This document shows, in pieces, positions 16,822-25,144 of a stretch of 64,000 bases of DNA. The position numbers and the translations under genes are program-made. The notes beneath the pieces are model-generated. The model ran no database searches, was not told where the DNA came from, and worked only from the letters and a program-made list of their open reading frames with translations. Numbering within the stretch: the stretch's first letter is position 1; every line of letters begins with the position of its first letter. The DNA comes from Streptomyces globosus. GTDB taxonomy: Bacteria; Actinomycetota; Actinomycetes; Streptomycetales; Streptomycetaceae. The DNA lies in contig NZ_CP030862.1 of the NCBI RefSeq assembly GCF_003325375.1, forward strand, positions 4,405,501-4,469,500, given 5' to 3'.

Positions 16822-17271
16822 GGCCCTGGAGGAGGGGAAGGAGCCATCGCGCAATCACCGGGCCCGGGAGCCGAAGTGCGCCGCTCCGGGCCCCGTTCAC
16901 AGCCCACCACCGGTCACGTTGTGCAGCCGCACAGGAATGGTGCGTGTCCAACCTGGCACGGTCTGCCCCGATGTCATGCGGTGTTCGCTCAGAGGACGCT
17001 CAGATCCCGATAACGATCATGTCACCACACAAGGGTCTTTCGACCCGGTTGCAGGTGAATGACCGAAATGCCCGTGATGCTCGCCCCGATGGCGCGCCGA
17101 TCTCCGTGGTACATCTTCACGACCGCCTGCCGGACACCACCCACGTCCGAGCAGGGGCGCTGGAGCCGGCCGATCGCCGGCATGCAACTCCATCAGCATC
17201 CGGGGGATCGGAACCCGGTCTGCGGCCGAGCGCGGCGCGGATCGGCATGGAGCGGAAAGGCGCACCACAGC
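16822..17271. other. 450-bp leader/intergenic region before the permease
   Basis: No gene with a credible start is visible. The part from about 16975 to 17070 is noticeably A/T-richer (GATAACGATCATGTCACC) than the rest and probably contains the permease promoter, leaving a long 5' leader. No riboswitch or clear hairpin-terminator pair could be recognised by eye. Confidence 0.4.
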
Positions 17272-18735
17272 ATGACCTCGACGCAGGTCGACAAGCACCA
17301 CGGCGACGGCTCGACCCAGGGCGACACGCCCGAGGAGGGCTACGAGCGGGGACTCGGCAGCCGCCAGGTCCAGATGATCGCCATCGGCGGCGCCATCGGC
17401 GTCGGCCTCTTCCTCGGCGCGGGCGCGAACATCGCGAAGGCCGGGCCCAGCCTCATCCTGATGTACGCCCTCGCCGGCGTCATCGTCTTCTTCATCATGC
17501 GGGCGCTCGGCGAGCTGCTCCTCTACCGGCCCGTGTCCGGTTCCTTCGCGGAGTACGCCCGCGAGTTCCTCGGCCCGTTCTTCGGGTTCGCGACGGGCTG
17601 GACGTACTGGCTCATGTGGGTGGTCACCGGCATGGCCGAGCTGACCGCCGCGGCGATCTACGTGCACTACTGGTTCCCGCAGGTGCCCCAGTGGGTGACC
17701 GCCCTCGTCTTCCTGGTGGTCCTCTACCTCGCCAACCTGATCTCCGTGAAGATCTTCGGCGAGATCGAGTTCTGGTTCTCGATGGTCAAGGTCACCGCGC
17801 TCCTCGGCATGATCGTGATCGGCATCGGCGTGATCACGTTCGGGTTCAGCGCGGCCGGCGACACCGCCGCCGTCTCGAACCTGTGGGCCTTCGACGGCAT
17901 CTTCCCGAAGGGCGTCGGCTCCAGCCTCATGACCCTCCAGGGCGTCATGTTCGCCTACCTGGCGGTCGAGCTCGTCGGCGTCACCGCGGGCGAGTCCGAG
18001 AACCCGGAGAAGACCCTCCCCAAGGCCATCAACACCCTGCCGTGGCGCATCATCGTCTTCTACGTCGGTGCCCTCAGCGTGATCCTGATGGTCGTCAAGT
18101 GGACCGAGTTCCAGCCCGGCGTCAGCCCGTTCGTGGCGGCGTTCGCCAAGATCGGCATCCCGGCCGGCGCGGCCATCGTCAACTTCGTGGTGCTGACCGC
18201 AGCCCTGTCGTCCTGCAACTCCGGCATGTACTCCACCGGCCGCATGCTGCGCGACCTGGCCTCCAACTCCGAGGCGCCGAAGGTCCTCGGCAAGCTGAGC
18301 TCCACCAAGACCCCGGCGCTCGGCATCACCCTCTCCGTCGCCCTGATGGGCATCGGCGTGGTCCTGAACTACGTCGTCCCGGAGAAGGCCTTCGGCTACG
18401 TGACCTCGGTCGCGACCGCGGCCGGCATCTGGACCTGGATGATGATCCTCATCAGCCACATCCGCTACCGCCGCGAGGTCGTCGCCGGCCGCCTGCCCGC
18501 CTCGTCCTTCCCGGCGCCCGGCGGAACGGTGTGCAGCTGGATCGCCGTCGCCTTCCTCCTGCTGGTCACCTGCATGATCGCCATCGACCCGGACAGCCGC
18601 ATCTCCCTCTACGTGGGCGCCGGCTGGGCGGTCTGCCTGGCGGTCGGCTGGGCGGTCCTGAAGTCCCGGAACCCGCAGGCGGCCCAGCGCGCCGCAGCGG
18701 GCGGGAAGGGCCTGGAGCGCGCGGGCCGGTCCTGA
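17272..18735 (+). CDS. amino acid permease (APC superfamily, AAT type)
   Basis: The 487-residue membrane protein has about twelve helices. It starts with the AAT-family motif RGLGSRQVQMIAIGGAIGVGLFLGAG at about 25-50 (first helix) and carries GESENPEKTLPKAI (about 237-250) after helix 6. These features match AnsP/CycA/GabP-type proton symporters for amino acids; the substrate cannot be deduced. The frame is open further upstream but the ATG at 17272 gives the expected cytoplasmic N-terminus. A strong terminator follows at 18769-18804. Confidence 0.85.
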   Translation: MTSTQVDKHHGDGSTQGDTPEEGYERGLGSRQVQMIAIGGAIGVGLFLGAGANIAKAGPSLILMYALAGVIVFFIMRALGELLLYRPVSGSFAEYAREFLGPFFGFATGWTYWLMWVVTGMAELTAAAIYVHYWFPQVPQWVTALVFLVVLYLANLISVKIFGEIEFWFSMVKVTALLGMIVIGIGVITFGFSAAGDTAAVSNLWAFDGIFPKGVGSSLMTLQGVMFAYLAVELVGVTAGESENPEKTLPKAINTLPWRIIVFYVGALSVILMVVKWTEFQPGVSPFVAAFAKIGIPAGAAIVNFVVLTAALSSCNSGMYSTGRMLRDLASNSEAPKVLGKLSSTKTPALGITLSVALMGIGVVLNYVVPEKAFGYVTSVATAAGIWTWMMILISHIRYRREVVAGRLPASSFPAPGGTVCSWIAVAFLLLVTCMIAIDPDSRISLYVGAGWAVCLAVGWAVLKSRNPQAAQRAAAGGKGLERAGRS

Positions 18736-18768
18736 CCGGCCCGGTCGATGCACCTGGCATCCCCCGAG

Positions 18769-18804
18769 GGGCGTACCGGCCGGCAGCGGCCGGTACGCCC
18801 TTTT
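18769..18804 (+). terminator. intrinsic terminator after the permease
   Basis: Two perfect 13-bp arms (18769-18781 and 18788-18800) enclose a six-base loop and are followed by TTTT. It lies 33 bases after the permease stop. Confidence 0.85.
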
Positions 18805-18932
18805 CCTGCTCCGGCCGAACACGGGCCCCGTACGGGCAACCCCGCGGCGCCGCACCGCGTCCCTCCCGGCAGGAAGACGCACCGGCCCGTCCGGCGCGGA
18901 CGGGCGGCAGCACCAGGAAGCAGGACGATGTG

Positions 18933-19184
18933 ATGAGCGACAAGGCCCGCACCCTCTTCGACGCACTGGACCTCGACCGCGACGGCACGCTGACGCGGAC
19001 CGAGGTCATCGCCGCCCTGCGGGCGAAGGGCCCCACGCTCGCCGCGCAGGGCGTCATCCCCGTCTGGGGCGTGGGCGGCGCGGACGACTCCTCGGCCCTC
19101 TTCGACGCCGCGGACCAGAACGGCGACCGCGTCCTCACCTTCGAGGAGTTCGCCGCGGTGGTCGACCGCCGCTTCGGCTGGTAG
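18933..19184 (+). CDS. EF-hand calcium-binding protein
   Basis: The 83-residue cytoplasmic protein has two canonical EF-hand loops: residues 13-24 (DLDRDGTLTRTE) and 61-72 (DQNGDRVLTFEE), each with acidic residues at loop positions 1, 3, 5 and 12 (Asn at 3 in the second). It resembles the small calmodulin-like Cab proteins of Streptomyces. The ATG follows AGGAAGCAGGA. It stands alone after the permease terminator, and its partner is unknown. Confidence 0.85.
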   Translation: MSDKARTLFDALDLDRDGTLTRTEVIAALRAKGPTLAAQGVIPVWGVGGADDSSALFDAADQNGDRVLTFEEFAAVVDRRFGW

Positions 19185-19189
19185 CGGCC

Positions 19190-19468
19190 TCAGACCGGGC
19201 GCAGCTCGGCAGGCGGGGCCCCGGCGGGGCCGACGGCGACGGCCGCCCGGGCGGTGCGCCCGTCCGCGGTCCGGCAGGCGACGGTGTAGACGCCGTCGGC
19301 GCCGACCGGGAACGAGAACCGTCCGTCGGGGCCGGTGAGCGCGGCGATGTCCGGGACGGGTCCGGGGCCGTCGGCCAGGTGGACGGCGGCGCCCGCCACC
19401 GGCGATCCGTCGGCGCCGACGACGGTTCCGGTGACGAGGCGGACGGCCGGGCCGCCGGGCGCGGTCAT
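19190..19468 (-). CDS. carboxypeptidase regulatory-like (Ig-fold) domain protein
   Basis: The 92-residue protein is one CarboxypepD_reg-like beta-sandwich: VTGTVVGADGSPVAGAAVHL (12-31), TGPDGRFSFPV and GVYTVACRT. It has no signal peptide. It lies 49 bases downstream of the V8-like protease gene and in the same direction, so the two likely form an operon. Its role may be binding to, or presenting substrate to, that protease (inference). Confidence 0.65.
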   Translation of the reverse strand: MTAPGGPAVRLVTGTVVGADGSPVAGAAVHLADGPGPVPDIAALTGPDGRFSFPVGADGVYTVACRTADGRTARAAVAVGPAGAPPAELRPV

Positions 19469-19517
19469 CGCCGCCCCCCGCCCGCAGGCCCGGCCGGCAG
19501 GCCGCGCGGGGCGCAGA

Positions 19518-20450
19518 TCACGCCTTCCACAGGACCAGGTTGTCGAAGACCGCCTTCGTGATGCGGGTGCCGGAGTTGGTGGTCAGCCCGCCGTACGCGT
19601 GGACCGCGATGCCGTACCGGCCGCCGTTGTGGATGCGGTAGACCGCGCTGCCGCTCTGCCCGCCGGCGGTGTCGATGTCGTAGAAGACCTTCAGCGGGTT
19701 CACGGAGCTGACGCCGCGGCCGTCGTACCACTGGGTTCCCGGGGGCTGGTCCCCGGGGTAGCCGGAGATGTTGACGCTCGTCTTCAGCAGGTCCGCGTCG
19801 GGCCAGGAGCCGAAGCCGAACCAGCCGGTGGTCGCCCCGAGTTCGGTGGGGATGACGAGGGCCCCGTAGTCGAAGTTCTCGTCGCCGTCGGCCGTCCAGC
19901 CGGTGACGGAACGGAAGTTGGTGCTGGTGACGGCGCCGAACGGCAGGAAGGTGCCGTTCCGGCCGGGCATGACCTGGATGGACTTCACCCACCCGTCGCG
20001 GCCCGGCACGCCGCTGTGCTTGATGTGCACGACGTGGCCCGCGGTCACCAGGGTGTGCGGGCCGATGAACCAGCCGGTTCCGATCCACTGCGAGTTGTCG
20101 GCCGCGGTGACCAGCAGCGAGGCGTTGACCCGCCAGGGGTAGGCCGCGGTGTCGGTGATCTGGACCCGGTCGTCCGGGCCGTGGACCGTCTCCAGCAGGT
20201 CCGGCGGGCCGAAGGAGGCCTCGCCGATGTCCGGCAGCGGCGCGGACGGCGCCGTCCACGCCTCGGCGGGCACGGATTCGGACAGGGCGCGGGTGCGGCC
20301 GGCGACCTGCTCCAGCCCGTCGGAGGTGAACGCGGTGGGGCTGCCGCCCTGCGCACCCTCCGACGGGCCTTCGAAGAAGGCCTGCTCGGCGGCGGGCGCG
20401 GTGAGTTCCACGGGCTGGTTCGAGACAGCGGTGTGCGGACCGTTCGTCAT
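19518..20450 (-). CDS. V8/trypsin-like serine protease without signal peptide
   Basis: The 310-residue protein has a chymotrypsin-fold domain at about residues 95-310 with the triad His139 (TAGHV), Asp194 (FDYGALVI) and Ser266 (GGQSGSAV), most like glutamyl endopeptidases of the V8 family. The first 95 residues are acidic and disordered, and there is no signal peptide or membrane helix, which is unusual for this family. The start at 20450 is supported by GGGAG six bases upstream. It is followed by the Ig-fold gene. Confidence 0.8.
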   Translation of the reverse strand: MTNGPHTAVSNQPVELTAPAAEQAFFEGPSEGAQGGSPTAFTSDGLEQVAGRTRALSESVPAEAWTAPSAPLPDIGEASFGPPDLLETVHGPDDRVQITDTAAYPWRVNASLLVTAADNSQWIGTGWFIGPHTLVTAGHVVHIKHSGVPGRDGWVKSIQVMPGRNGTFLPFGAVTSTNFRSVTGWTADGDENFDYGALVIPTELGATTGWFGFGSWPDADLLKTSVNISGYPGDQPPGTQWYDGRGVSSVNPLKVFYDIDTAGGQSGSAVYRIHNGGRYGIAVHAYGGLTTNSGTRITKAVFDNLVLWKA

Positions 20451-20619
20451 GGCGACTCCCGGGGCTGCGTGAGAGGCGTGGGTGGTGGATGCGTGTGGAG
20501 GGCCCACGACGATGCACCGCGAACGCTTTCCGCCAGTCCGGGCCGCGCACCGTCCGGGCGCGCTCCCCCACTCCAATAGAACGCCGGTCTGCCGCTGATC
20601 GCCACGCGGCGGAGCGCGG

Positions 20620-21051
20620 TCAGCGCTCCGAGAGTTCCGAGGGGGCCTCCTGGACGAGCCAGCCGTTGCCGTCGGGGTCGCGGAAGGTCATGAACGAGTT
20701 CCAGGTGCCGCCCCTGCCGTCCTCCCAGCCGGACTCGCCGAAGTGGCGCACCGGCGAGACGTCGACGCCGCGGGCGACCAGCTCGGCCCGGGCCGCCTCG
20801 ATGTCCGTGACGCACAGCTGGAGGCCGTGCAGGGCGCCCGGGGCCGTCTCCTTCGTGCCGGGCATCGCGGGCATGCCCTGGATCATGGCGATCGAGCAGC
20901 GGGATCCGGGCGGTGTCAGCTGGACGATGCGCGTGCCGGGGGCGACCTCGCTGTCGACGTCAACCTTGAAGCCGGCCTTCTCCGCGTAGAACTCCTTCGC
21001 GCGGTCGATGTCGGTGACGGGGACGGGGACGACTTCCAGGGTCCAGTTCAC
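20620..21051 (-). CDS. glyoxalase/bleomycin-resistance fold protein
   Basis: The 143-residue protein shows the VOC superfamily fold: VPVPVTDIDRAKEFYAEKAGF (8-28) begins the first beta-alpha-beta module and HGLQLCVTDIEAARAELVARG (about 75-95) the second, ending with FRDPDGNGW. It could be a metal-dependent lyase or a small-molecule binding protein; metal ligands are not certain. The GTG start at 21051 follows GGAGG. It is monocistronic by appearance. Confidence 0.8.
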   Translation of the reverse strand: MNWTLEVVPVPVTDIDRAKEFYAEKAGFKVDVDSEVAPGTRIVQLTPPGSRCSIAMIQGMPAMPGTKETAPGALHGLQLCVTDIEAARAELVARGVDVSPVRHFGESGWEDGRGGTWNSFMTFRDPDGNGWLVQEAPSELSER

Positions 21052-21256
21052 GGCAGGGTGCCTCCTCGGGCCGGGGCCGGCGGGTCCGGCCGGTTCCACC
21101 GTCGCATGCCGGCCCTGCGTGCGCGGCGGAACGCCACGACAACCGCAGGAACGGACCGGGGCCGCGTATTCACCGGTATCCGGACCGCGCCTCTTTTCGA
21201 GGAAAGGTTCGGGCCATCGTGCGGGGCGCATCTGCCGAAAGCACGGAAGACGTGGC

Positions 21257-21262
21257 TACGAT
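21257..21262 (+). promoter_or_regulatory. -10 element of a probable leaderless gene
   Basis: TACGAT ends six bases before the GTG at 21269, fitting a transcript that begins at the start codon. No ribosome site and no convincing -35 were seen. Confidence 0.35.
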
Positions 21263-21268
21263 GACGGC

Positions 21269-21697
21269 GTGACAGCAGCGGAAACCGCCTTCTGCGCGCC
21301 GTGGATCCGGGTCCGCCGGATTGCGGCGGCGCCGCTGTGGCTGGTCCTGCTGCTGGTCGGATTCCTCTGCGCGCACGGCGGGGAAACCGCGAGTACCGCA
21401 CACCACTTCCGGCCCGCCGCCGCAACGGCCTCGGTATCCGCGCCGGATTCCGCGGCAGGGCCCGTGGCCCGCGCCGCGCACCAGGACCGCGTACACGGCG
21501 GAGGCGGCGCCGGACACCAGGGCGAGCACTGCGCACCCGGCCGGACGGACGGCGGCGCAGTGCTCGCAGGCTGCCCGGACGCACCCGCCGGCCGGCCGGC
21601 CGCCCGCGCGGGCTCCTCCGCCGCCCCCGCCGCCCCGGGACAGCCGCAGACGCATGGCGCCGCACCTCCCCTGACCCCCGGAGTGCTGCGCATCTAG
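21269..21697 (+). CDS. small membrane-anchored hypothetical protein (DUF6153-like layout)
   Basis: The 142-residue protein has one hydrophobic helix at about residues 18-36 (AAAPLWLVLLLVGFLCAHGG) and then an outward, Ala/Gly/Pro-rich region with His and Cys residues (AHQDRVHGGGGAGHQGEHC). The arrangement recalls streptomycete DUF6153 proteins, but the match is by layout only. The GTG start is chosen from the leaderless -10 just upstream. Function is unknown. Confidence 0.45.
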   Translation: MTAAETAFCAPWIRVRRIAAAPLWLVLLLVGFLCAHGGETASTAHHFRPAAATASVSAPDSAAGPVARAAHQDRVHGGGGAGHQGEHCAPGRTDGGAVLAGCPDAPAGRPAARAGSSAAPAAPGQPQTHGAAPPLTPGVLRI

Positions 21698-21984
21698 TGC
21701 TGTGGCCGGCCCGCCGGAATTGCCCGGCGCCGGGACAGGGGTATCCGCACCCCGCATGTGCGGTCCCGTCCGCCCGCGTATCGCCGACCTGCCCGCGGCA
21801 GCGAATTACCCGCCCTTTCCCCCGGTGATTCCCTGGCCGTTTACGCCGCGAATTCCCCGCCCCGGCGACGCCGCGGCCTGCCGCTGCCGAACTCCGCCGG
21901 GAAATGCCGGCGGCGAGGCCGGTATTCGGCATGCCCGTTCACCCCCCGCCGCCAGGACCTACCGAACCCGAACGGAGCCCCCGC

Positions 21985-23100
21985 ATGTCCTCCACCGCCC
22001 CCCGCCCCCCGGCCGCCGCGCCGTCCTCCCCCGGCGCCGCCCTGTCCGGGCTCGTCGGCAACACCCCCCTGCTGCGCGTGTCCGAGCCGTTCGCGCCCCG
22101 CGGCCGCGGCTTCTGGGCCAAGCTGGAGGGGTTCAACCCCGGCGGCATCAAGGACCGCCCCGGCCTGCACATGGTCGAACGGGCCCGCGCCCGCGGAGAG
22201 CTGCGGCCCGGCGCCCGCGTCATCGAATCCACCAGCGGCACCCTCGGCCTGGGCCTCGCCCTGGCCGGGATGGTGTACGGGCACCCGGTCACCCTCGTGA
22301 CGGACCCCGGCCTGGAGCCCTCCATGAAGCGGCTGCTGACCGCGTACGGGGCCCGGGTCGAGGTCGTCTCCGAGCCGCACCAGGCCGGCGGGTGGCAGGA
22401 GGCCCGCCGCGCACGGGTGCGGCGGCTGCTGGACGGGAACCCGGGCGCCTGGTGCCCCGACCAGTACAACAACCCCGACAACACCACCGCCTACACCCCC
22501 CTCGCCCTCGAACTCGCCGCCGGGCTCGGCCACATCGACGTCCTGGTGTGCAGCGTCGGCACCGGCGGGCACTCCGCGGGCCTCTCGCGGGTCCTGAGGC
22601 AGCTCTACCCGCGGCTGGAGCTGGTCGGCGTCGACACCGTCGGCTCCACGATCTTCGGGCAGCCGGCCCGGCCCCGCCTGATGCGCGGCCTCGGATCGAG
22701 CATCCACCCCCGCAACGTCGCCTACGGCAGCTTCGCCGAGGTGCACTGGGTGGCGCCGGCCGAGGCCGTGTGGGCCTGCCGGCGGCTGGCGTCCTCGCAC
22801 TACGCGACGGGCGGCTGGAGCGTCGGCGCCGTGGCGCTGGTCGCCGGCTGGCTGGCCCGCACCCGCCCGGAGGGCACCCGCGTCGCGGCGGTCTTCCCCG
22901 ACGGACCGCAGCGCTACCTGGGGAGCGTGTACGACGACGACTGGTGCGCCGCCCGCGGGCTCCTCGACGCGCCCCCGGCCGCCGAGCCGGAGGTCGTCGG
23001 CCGGGCCGACGAGAAGGAGGTCGTCCGCTGGACCCGCTGCGCCTCCGTCGTCGACCCCCTGGCCGGGCGCGCGGACGGGGTGCGGGAGGCGTCCCGGTGA
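21985..23100 (+). CDS. PLP-dependent cysteine-synthase-like enzyme
   Basis: The 371-residue protein is a fold-type II PLP enzyme of the cysteine synthase/cystathionine beta-synthase group. The Schiff-base lysine is Lys56 in NPGGIKDRPG and the phosphate-binding loop is STSGT (82-86), with GTGGHSAG near 190. The Gly-Gly-Ile-Lys variation and a tail of about 50 residues after the core distinguish it from housekeeping CysK/CysM. Such paralogues make non-protein amino acids by beta-replacement. It is coupled by a GTGA overlap to an MFS transporter, which may export the product (inference). GGAG precedes the ATG. Confidence 0.78.
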   Translation: MSSTAPRPPAAAPSSPGAALSGLVGNTPLLRVSEPFAPRGRGFWAKLEGFNPGGIKDRPGLHMVERARARGELRPGARVIESTSGTLGLGLALAGMVYGHPVTLVTDPGLEPSMKRLLTAYGARVEVVSEPHQAGGWQEARRARVRRLLDGNPGAWCPDQYNNPDNTTAYTPLALELAAGLGHIDVLVCSVGTGGHSAGLSRVLRQLYPRLELVGVDTVGSTIFGQPARPRLMRGLGSSIHPRNVAYGSFAEVHWVAPAEAVWACRRLASSHYATGGWSVGAVALVAGWLARTRPEGTRVAAVFPDGPQRYLGSVYDDDWCAARGLLDAPPAAEPEVVGRADEKEVVRWTRCASVVDPLAGRADGVREASR

Positions 23101-24401
23101 GGGGGCCCCTCGCGCCGCTCCGCTCGTACGGGGCGGGCGTCAGGCTGCTGATGGTGAACCAGTTCGCCATCAACCTCGGCTTCTACATGCTGATGCCGTA
23201 CCTGGCGGTCCACCTGTCCGGGACGCTCGGCCTGGCAGCCTGGACGGTCGGCCTCGTCCTCGGCGTGCGGAACTTCAGCCAGCAGGGCATGTTCCTGGTC
23301 GGCGGGACCCTCGCCGACCGGCTGGGCTACAAGCCGCTGATCGTGGCCGGGCTGCTGCTGCGGACCGCCGGGTTCGCGGCACTCGGCCTGGTCGGCTCGC
23401 TGCCGGCGCTGCTCGCGGCGTCGGCCGCCGTCGGCCTCGCGGGCGCCCTGTTCAACCCGGCGTCGCGCGCCTACCTCGCCGTCGAGGCGGGAGAGCGGCG
23501 GGTGGAGGCGTTCGCCCTGTTCAACGTCTTCTACCAGGCCGGCATCCTGCTCGGCCCGCCGGTCGGCATGCTGCTCACGGGCGCCGGCTTCCGCCTCACC
23601 TGCCTCACCGCGGCCGGGATCTTCGCCGTGCTCGGCGCCGTGCAGATCCGCCGCCTGCCGCCCCGGCGGGCCGACGGCCCGGCCGGCCGCGGGGACGCGC
23701 CGCGCCCGTCGGTCCTCGCCCAGTGGCGGGGCATCCTCGCGAACCGGCCGTTCGTGCTGTTCTCGACGGCCATGGCCGGCTCGTACGTCCTCTCCTACCA
23801 GGTGTACCTGGCGCTGCCGCTGGAGGTGCGGCGGCTGGCCGGCCCGGGGCCGTTCGGCACGGCGGCGACGGCTGCGCTGTTCGCGGCTCCGGGGCTGCTG
23901 ACGATCTTGCTGCAGACCCGCGTCACCGCCTGGTGCCGGGCCCGCACGACGTCCGGGCGGGCCCTCGTCTGGGGGCTGCTGGCCATGGCCGGGGCCTTCG
24001 CCCCGCTGCTGCTGGCGTCCGCGCTGCCGCTGCCGGACGGGGGCGCGTGGCGGTGGCTGCATGCGGCGGGCGTGCCCGTACTGGCCGCCCTGCTGCTCGC
24101 GGTGGGGACGATGGTGGCGTACCCGTTCGAGATGGACACCCTCGTCGGGCTGTCCGGGGACCGGCTCGTGGCCACGCACTACGGGCTGTACAACACCGTC
24201 TGCGGAATCGGCATCACGGTGGGGAACCTGCTCACCGGGGCGGCGCTCGACGCGGCCCGGGACGCCGGCGTGCCGTCGCTGCCCTGGCTCGCGCTCCTCG
24301 CCCTCGGCGTGCTGTGCGCGGGCGCGCTGCTGGCCATGGACCGCACCGGGCGCCTCGCGCCGCCCGGGCGGGGCGCCCCGGCTGAGCCGGCGGCGGCCTG
24401 A
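23097..24401 (+). CDS. MFS transporter (MDR type)
   Basis: The 434-residue protein has about twelve helices and the MFS A-motif GGTLADRLGYKP between helices 2 and 3 (about 75-86). It resembles MdtH-like drug/metabolite exporters. The GTG start overlaps the cysteine-synthase-like gene's stop, so the pair forms one transcription unit. Export of an amino-acid-like metabolite made by the upstream enzyme is a reasonable guess. Confidence 0.8.
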   Translation: MRGPLAPLRSYGAGVRLLMVNQFAINLGFYMLMPYLAVHLSGTLGLAAWTVGLVLGVRNFSQQGMFLVGGTLADRLGYKPLIVAGLLLRTAGFAALGLVGSLPALLAASAAVGLAGALFNPASRAYLAVEAGERRVEAFALFNVFYQAGILLGPPVGMLLTGAGFRLTCLTAAGIFAVLGAVQIRRLPPRRADGPAGRGDAPRPSVLAQWRGILANRPFVLFSTAMAGSYVLSYQVYLALPLEVRRLAGPGPFGTAATAALFAAPGLLTILLQTRVTAWCRARTTSGRALVWGLLAMAGAFAPLLLASALPLPDGGAWRWLHAAGVPVLAALLLAVGTMVAYPFEMDTLVGLSGDRLVATHYGLYNTVCGIGITVGNLLTGAALDAARDAGVPSLPWLALLALGVLCAGALLAMDRTGRLAPPGRGAPAEPAAA

Positions 24402-24420
24402 AGGACCGCGCCGGCTCCGC

Positions 24421-25041
24421 TCAGCCGCCTGCCGGCCGGGGGTCGGCGGAGGCGAGCAGGTTCAGCACGGTGGCCTCCATGGCGTGCCGGGCCTGCTCGG
24501 CGCTCAGGCCCGTGGAACGCCAGTGGTGCCAGGCGCCCCAGGTGGTGACGGCGTCAAGCCCGTCGGCGAGGTCGCGGCGGCGGTCCTCCGGGAGCGGTGC
24601 GAGCTCCGCCGCCAGGACGGCCTCCATACGGCGGCGGCCGTCGGCGAACGCCTCGTCGATCACCTGCCGGATGCGCGGCGAGGGGTGGTCCATCCGCATC
24701 ACCGCCAGCCGGGCCGGGGTGATCCACTCCAGGATCCGGGCGCGCTGCTCGGCGAGCGCGGCGACCCGCTCGGCGCGCGGGCCGACGGTCGGCAGCGGCC
24801 TGATCTGCTCGGCGAGCTGCTCCAGCCGCCGGGTGATGGCGGTGTCGACCAGCTGGGACATGTCGGCGAAGTGGTGGAACACCGAGCGCCGCGAGACCCC
24901 GGCGCGGGCCGCCACCTTGTCCGCCGGGAACTCGGTGCTCCCCTCGTCGAGCAGGGCGAGCAGCGCGTCGGCGATGCGCTCGCGCGTCTGCCGGCCGCGT
25001 TCGGTCCGCCCGTCGGCCGCCGACTCCGGTCGTTTCTCCAC
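24421..25041 (-). CDS. TetR-family regulator of the MMPL locus
   Basis: The 206-residue protein has a TetR HTH at about residues 20-65 (RERIADALLALL...VAARAGVSRRSVFHHFADMSQLV). The ligand-binding part ends at ADPRPAGG. The GTG start at 25041 follows GGGAGG. It is divergent from the MMPL transporter gene, and two nearly identical palindromes lie between them, so it very likely represses both itself and the transporter. Confidence 0.85.
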   Translation of the reverse strand: MEKRPESAADGRTERGRQTRERIADALLALLDEGSTEFPADKVAARAGVSRRSVFHHFADMSQLVDTAITRRLEQLAEQIRPLPTVGPRAERVAALAEQRARILEWITPARLAVMRMDHPSPRIRQVIDEAFADGRRRMEAVLAAELAPLPEDRRRDLADGLDAVTTWGAWHHWRSTGLSAEQARHAMEATVLNLLASADPRPAGG

Positions 25042-25072
25042 TCGCCCTCCCGATCTCCTCGCATTGACATTG

Positions 25073-25113
25073 TTGCACTCGAAGTGCAAGCGTAAATGTG
25101 CACTCGCAGTGCA
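25073..25113. promoter_or_regulatory. twin palindromic operators, TTGCACT-N3-AGTGCAA
   Basis: Site 1 is TTGCACT-CGA-AGTGCAA (25073-25089). Site 2 is TGCACT-CGC-AGTGCA (25099-25113). Their centres are 25 bp apart. They lie between the divergent TetR and MMPL genes, 32 bases from each start codon. A TTGACA hexamer is at 25064-25069. This is a typical TetR autoregulatory arrangement; binding is predicted, not shown. Confidence 0.75.
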
Positions 25114-25144
25114 AGTTGTTGCGGACGAGAGGTGAGAGGCGACG

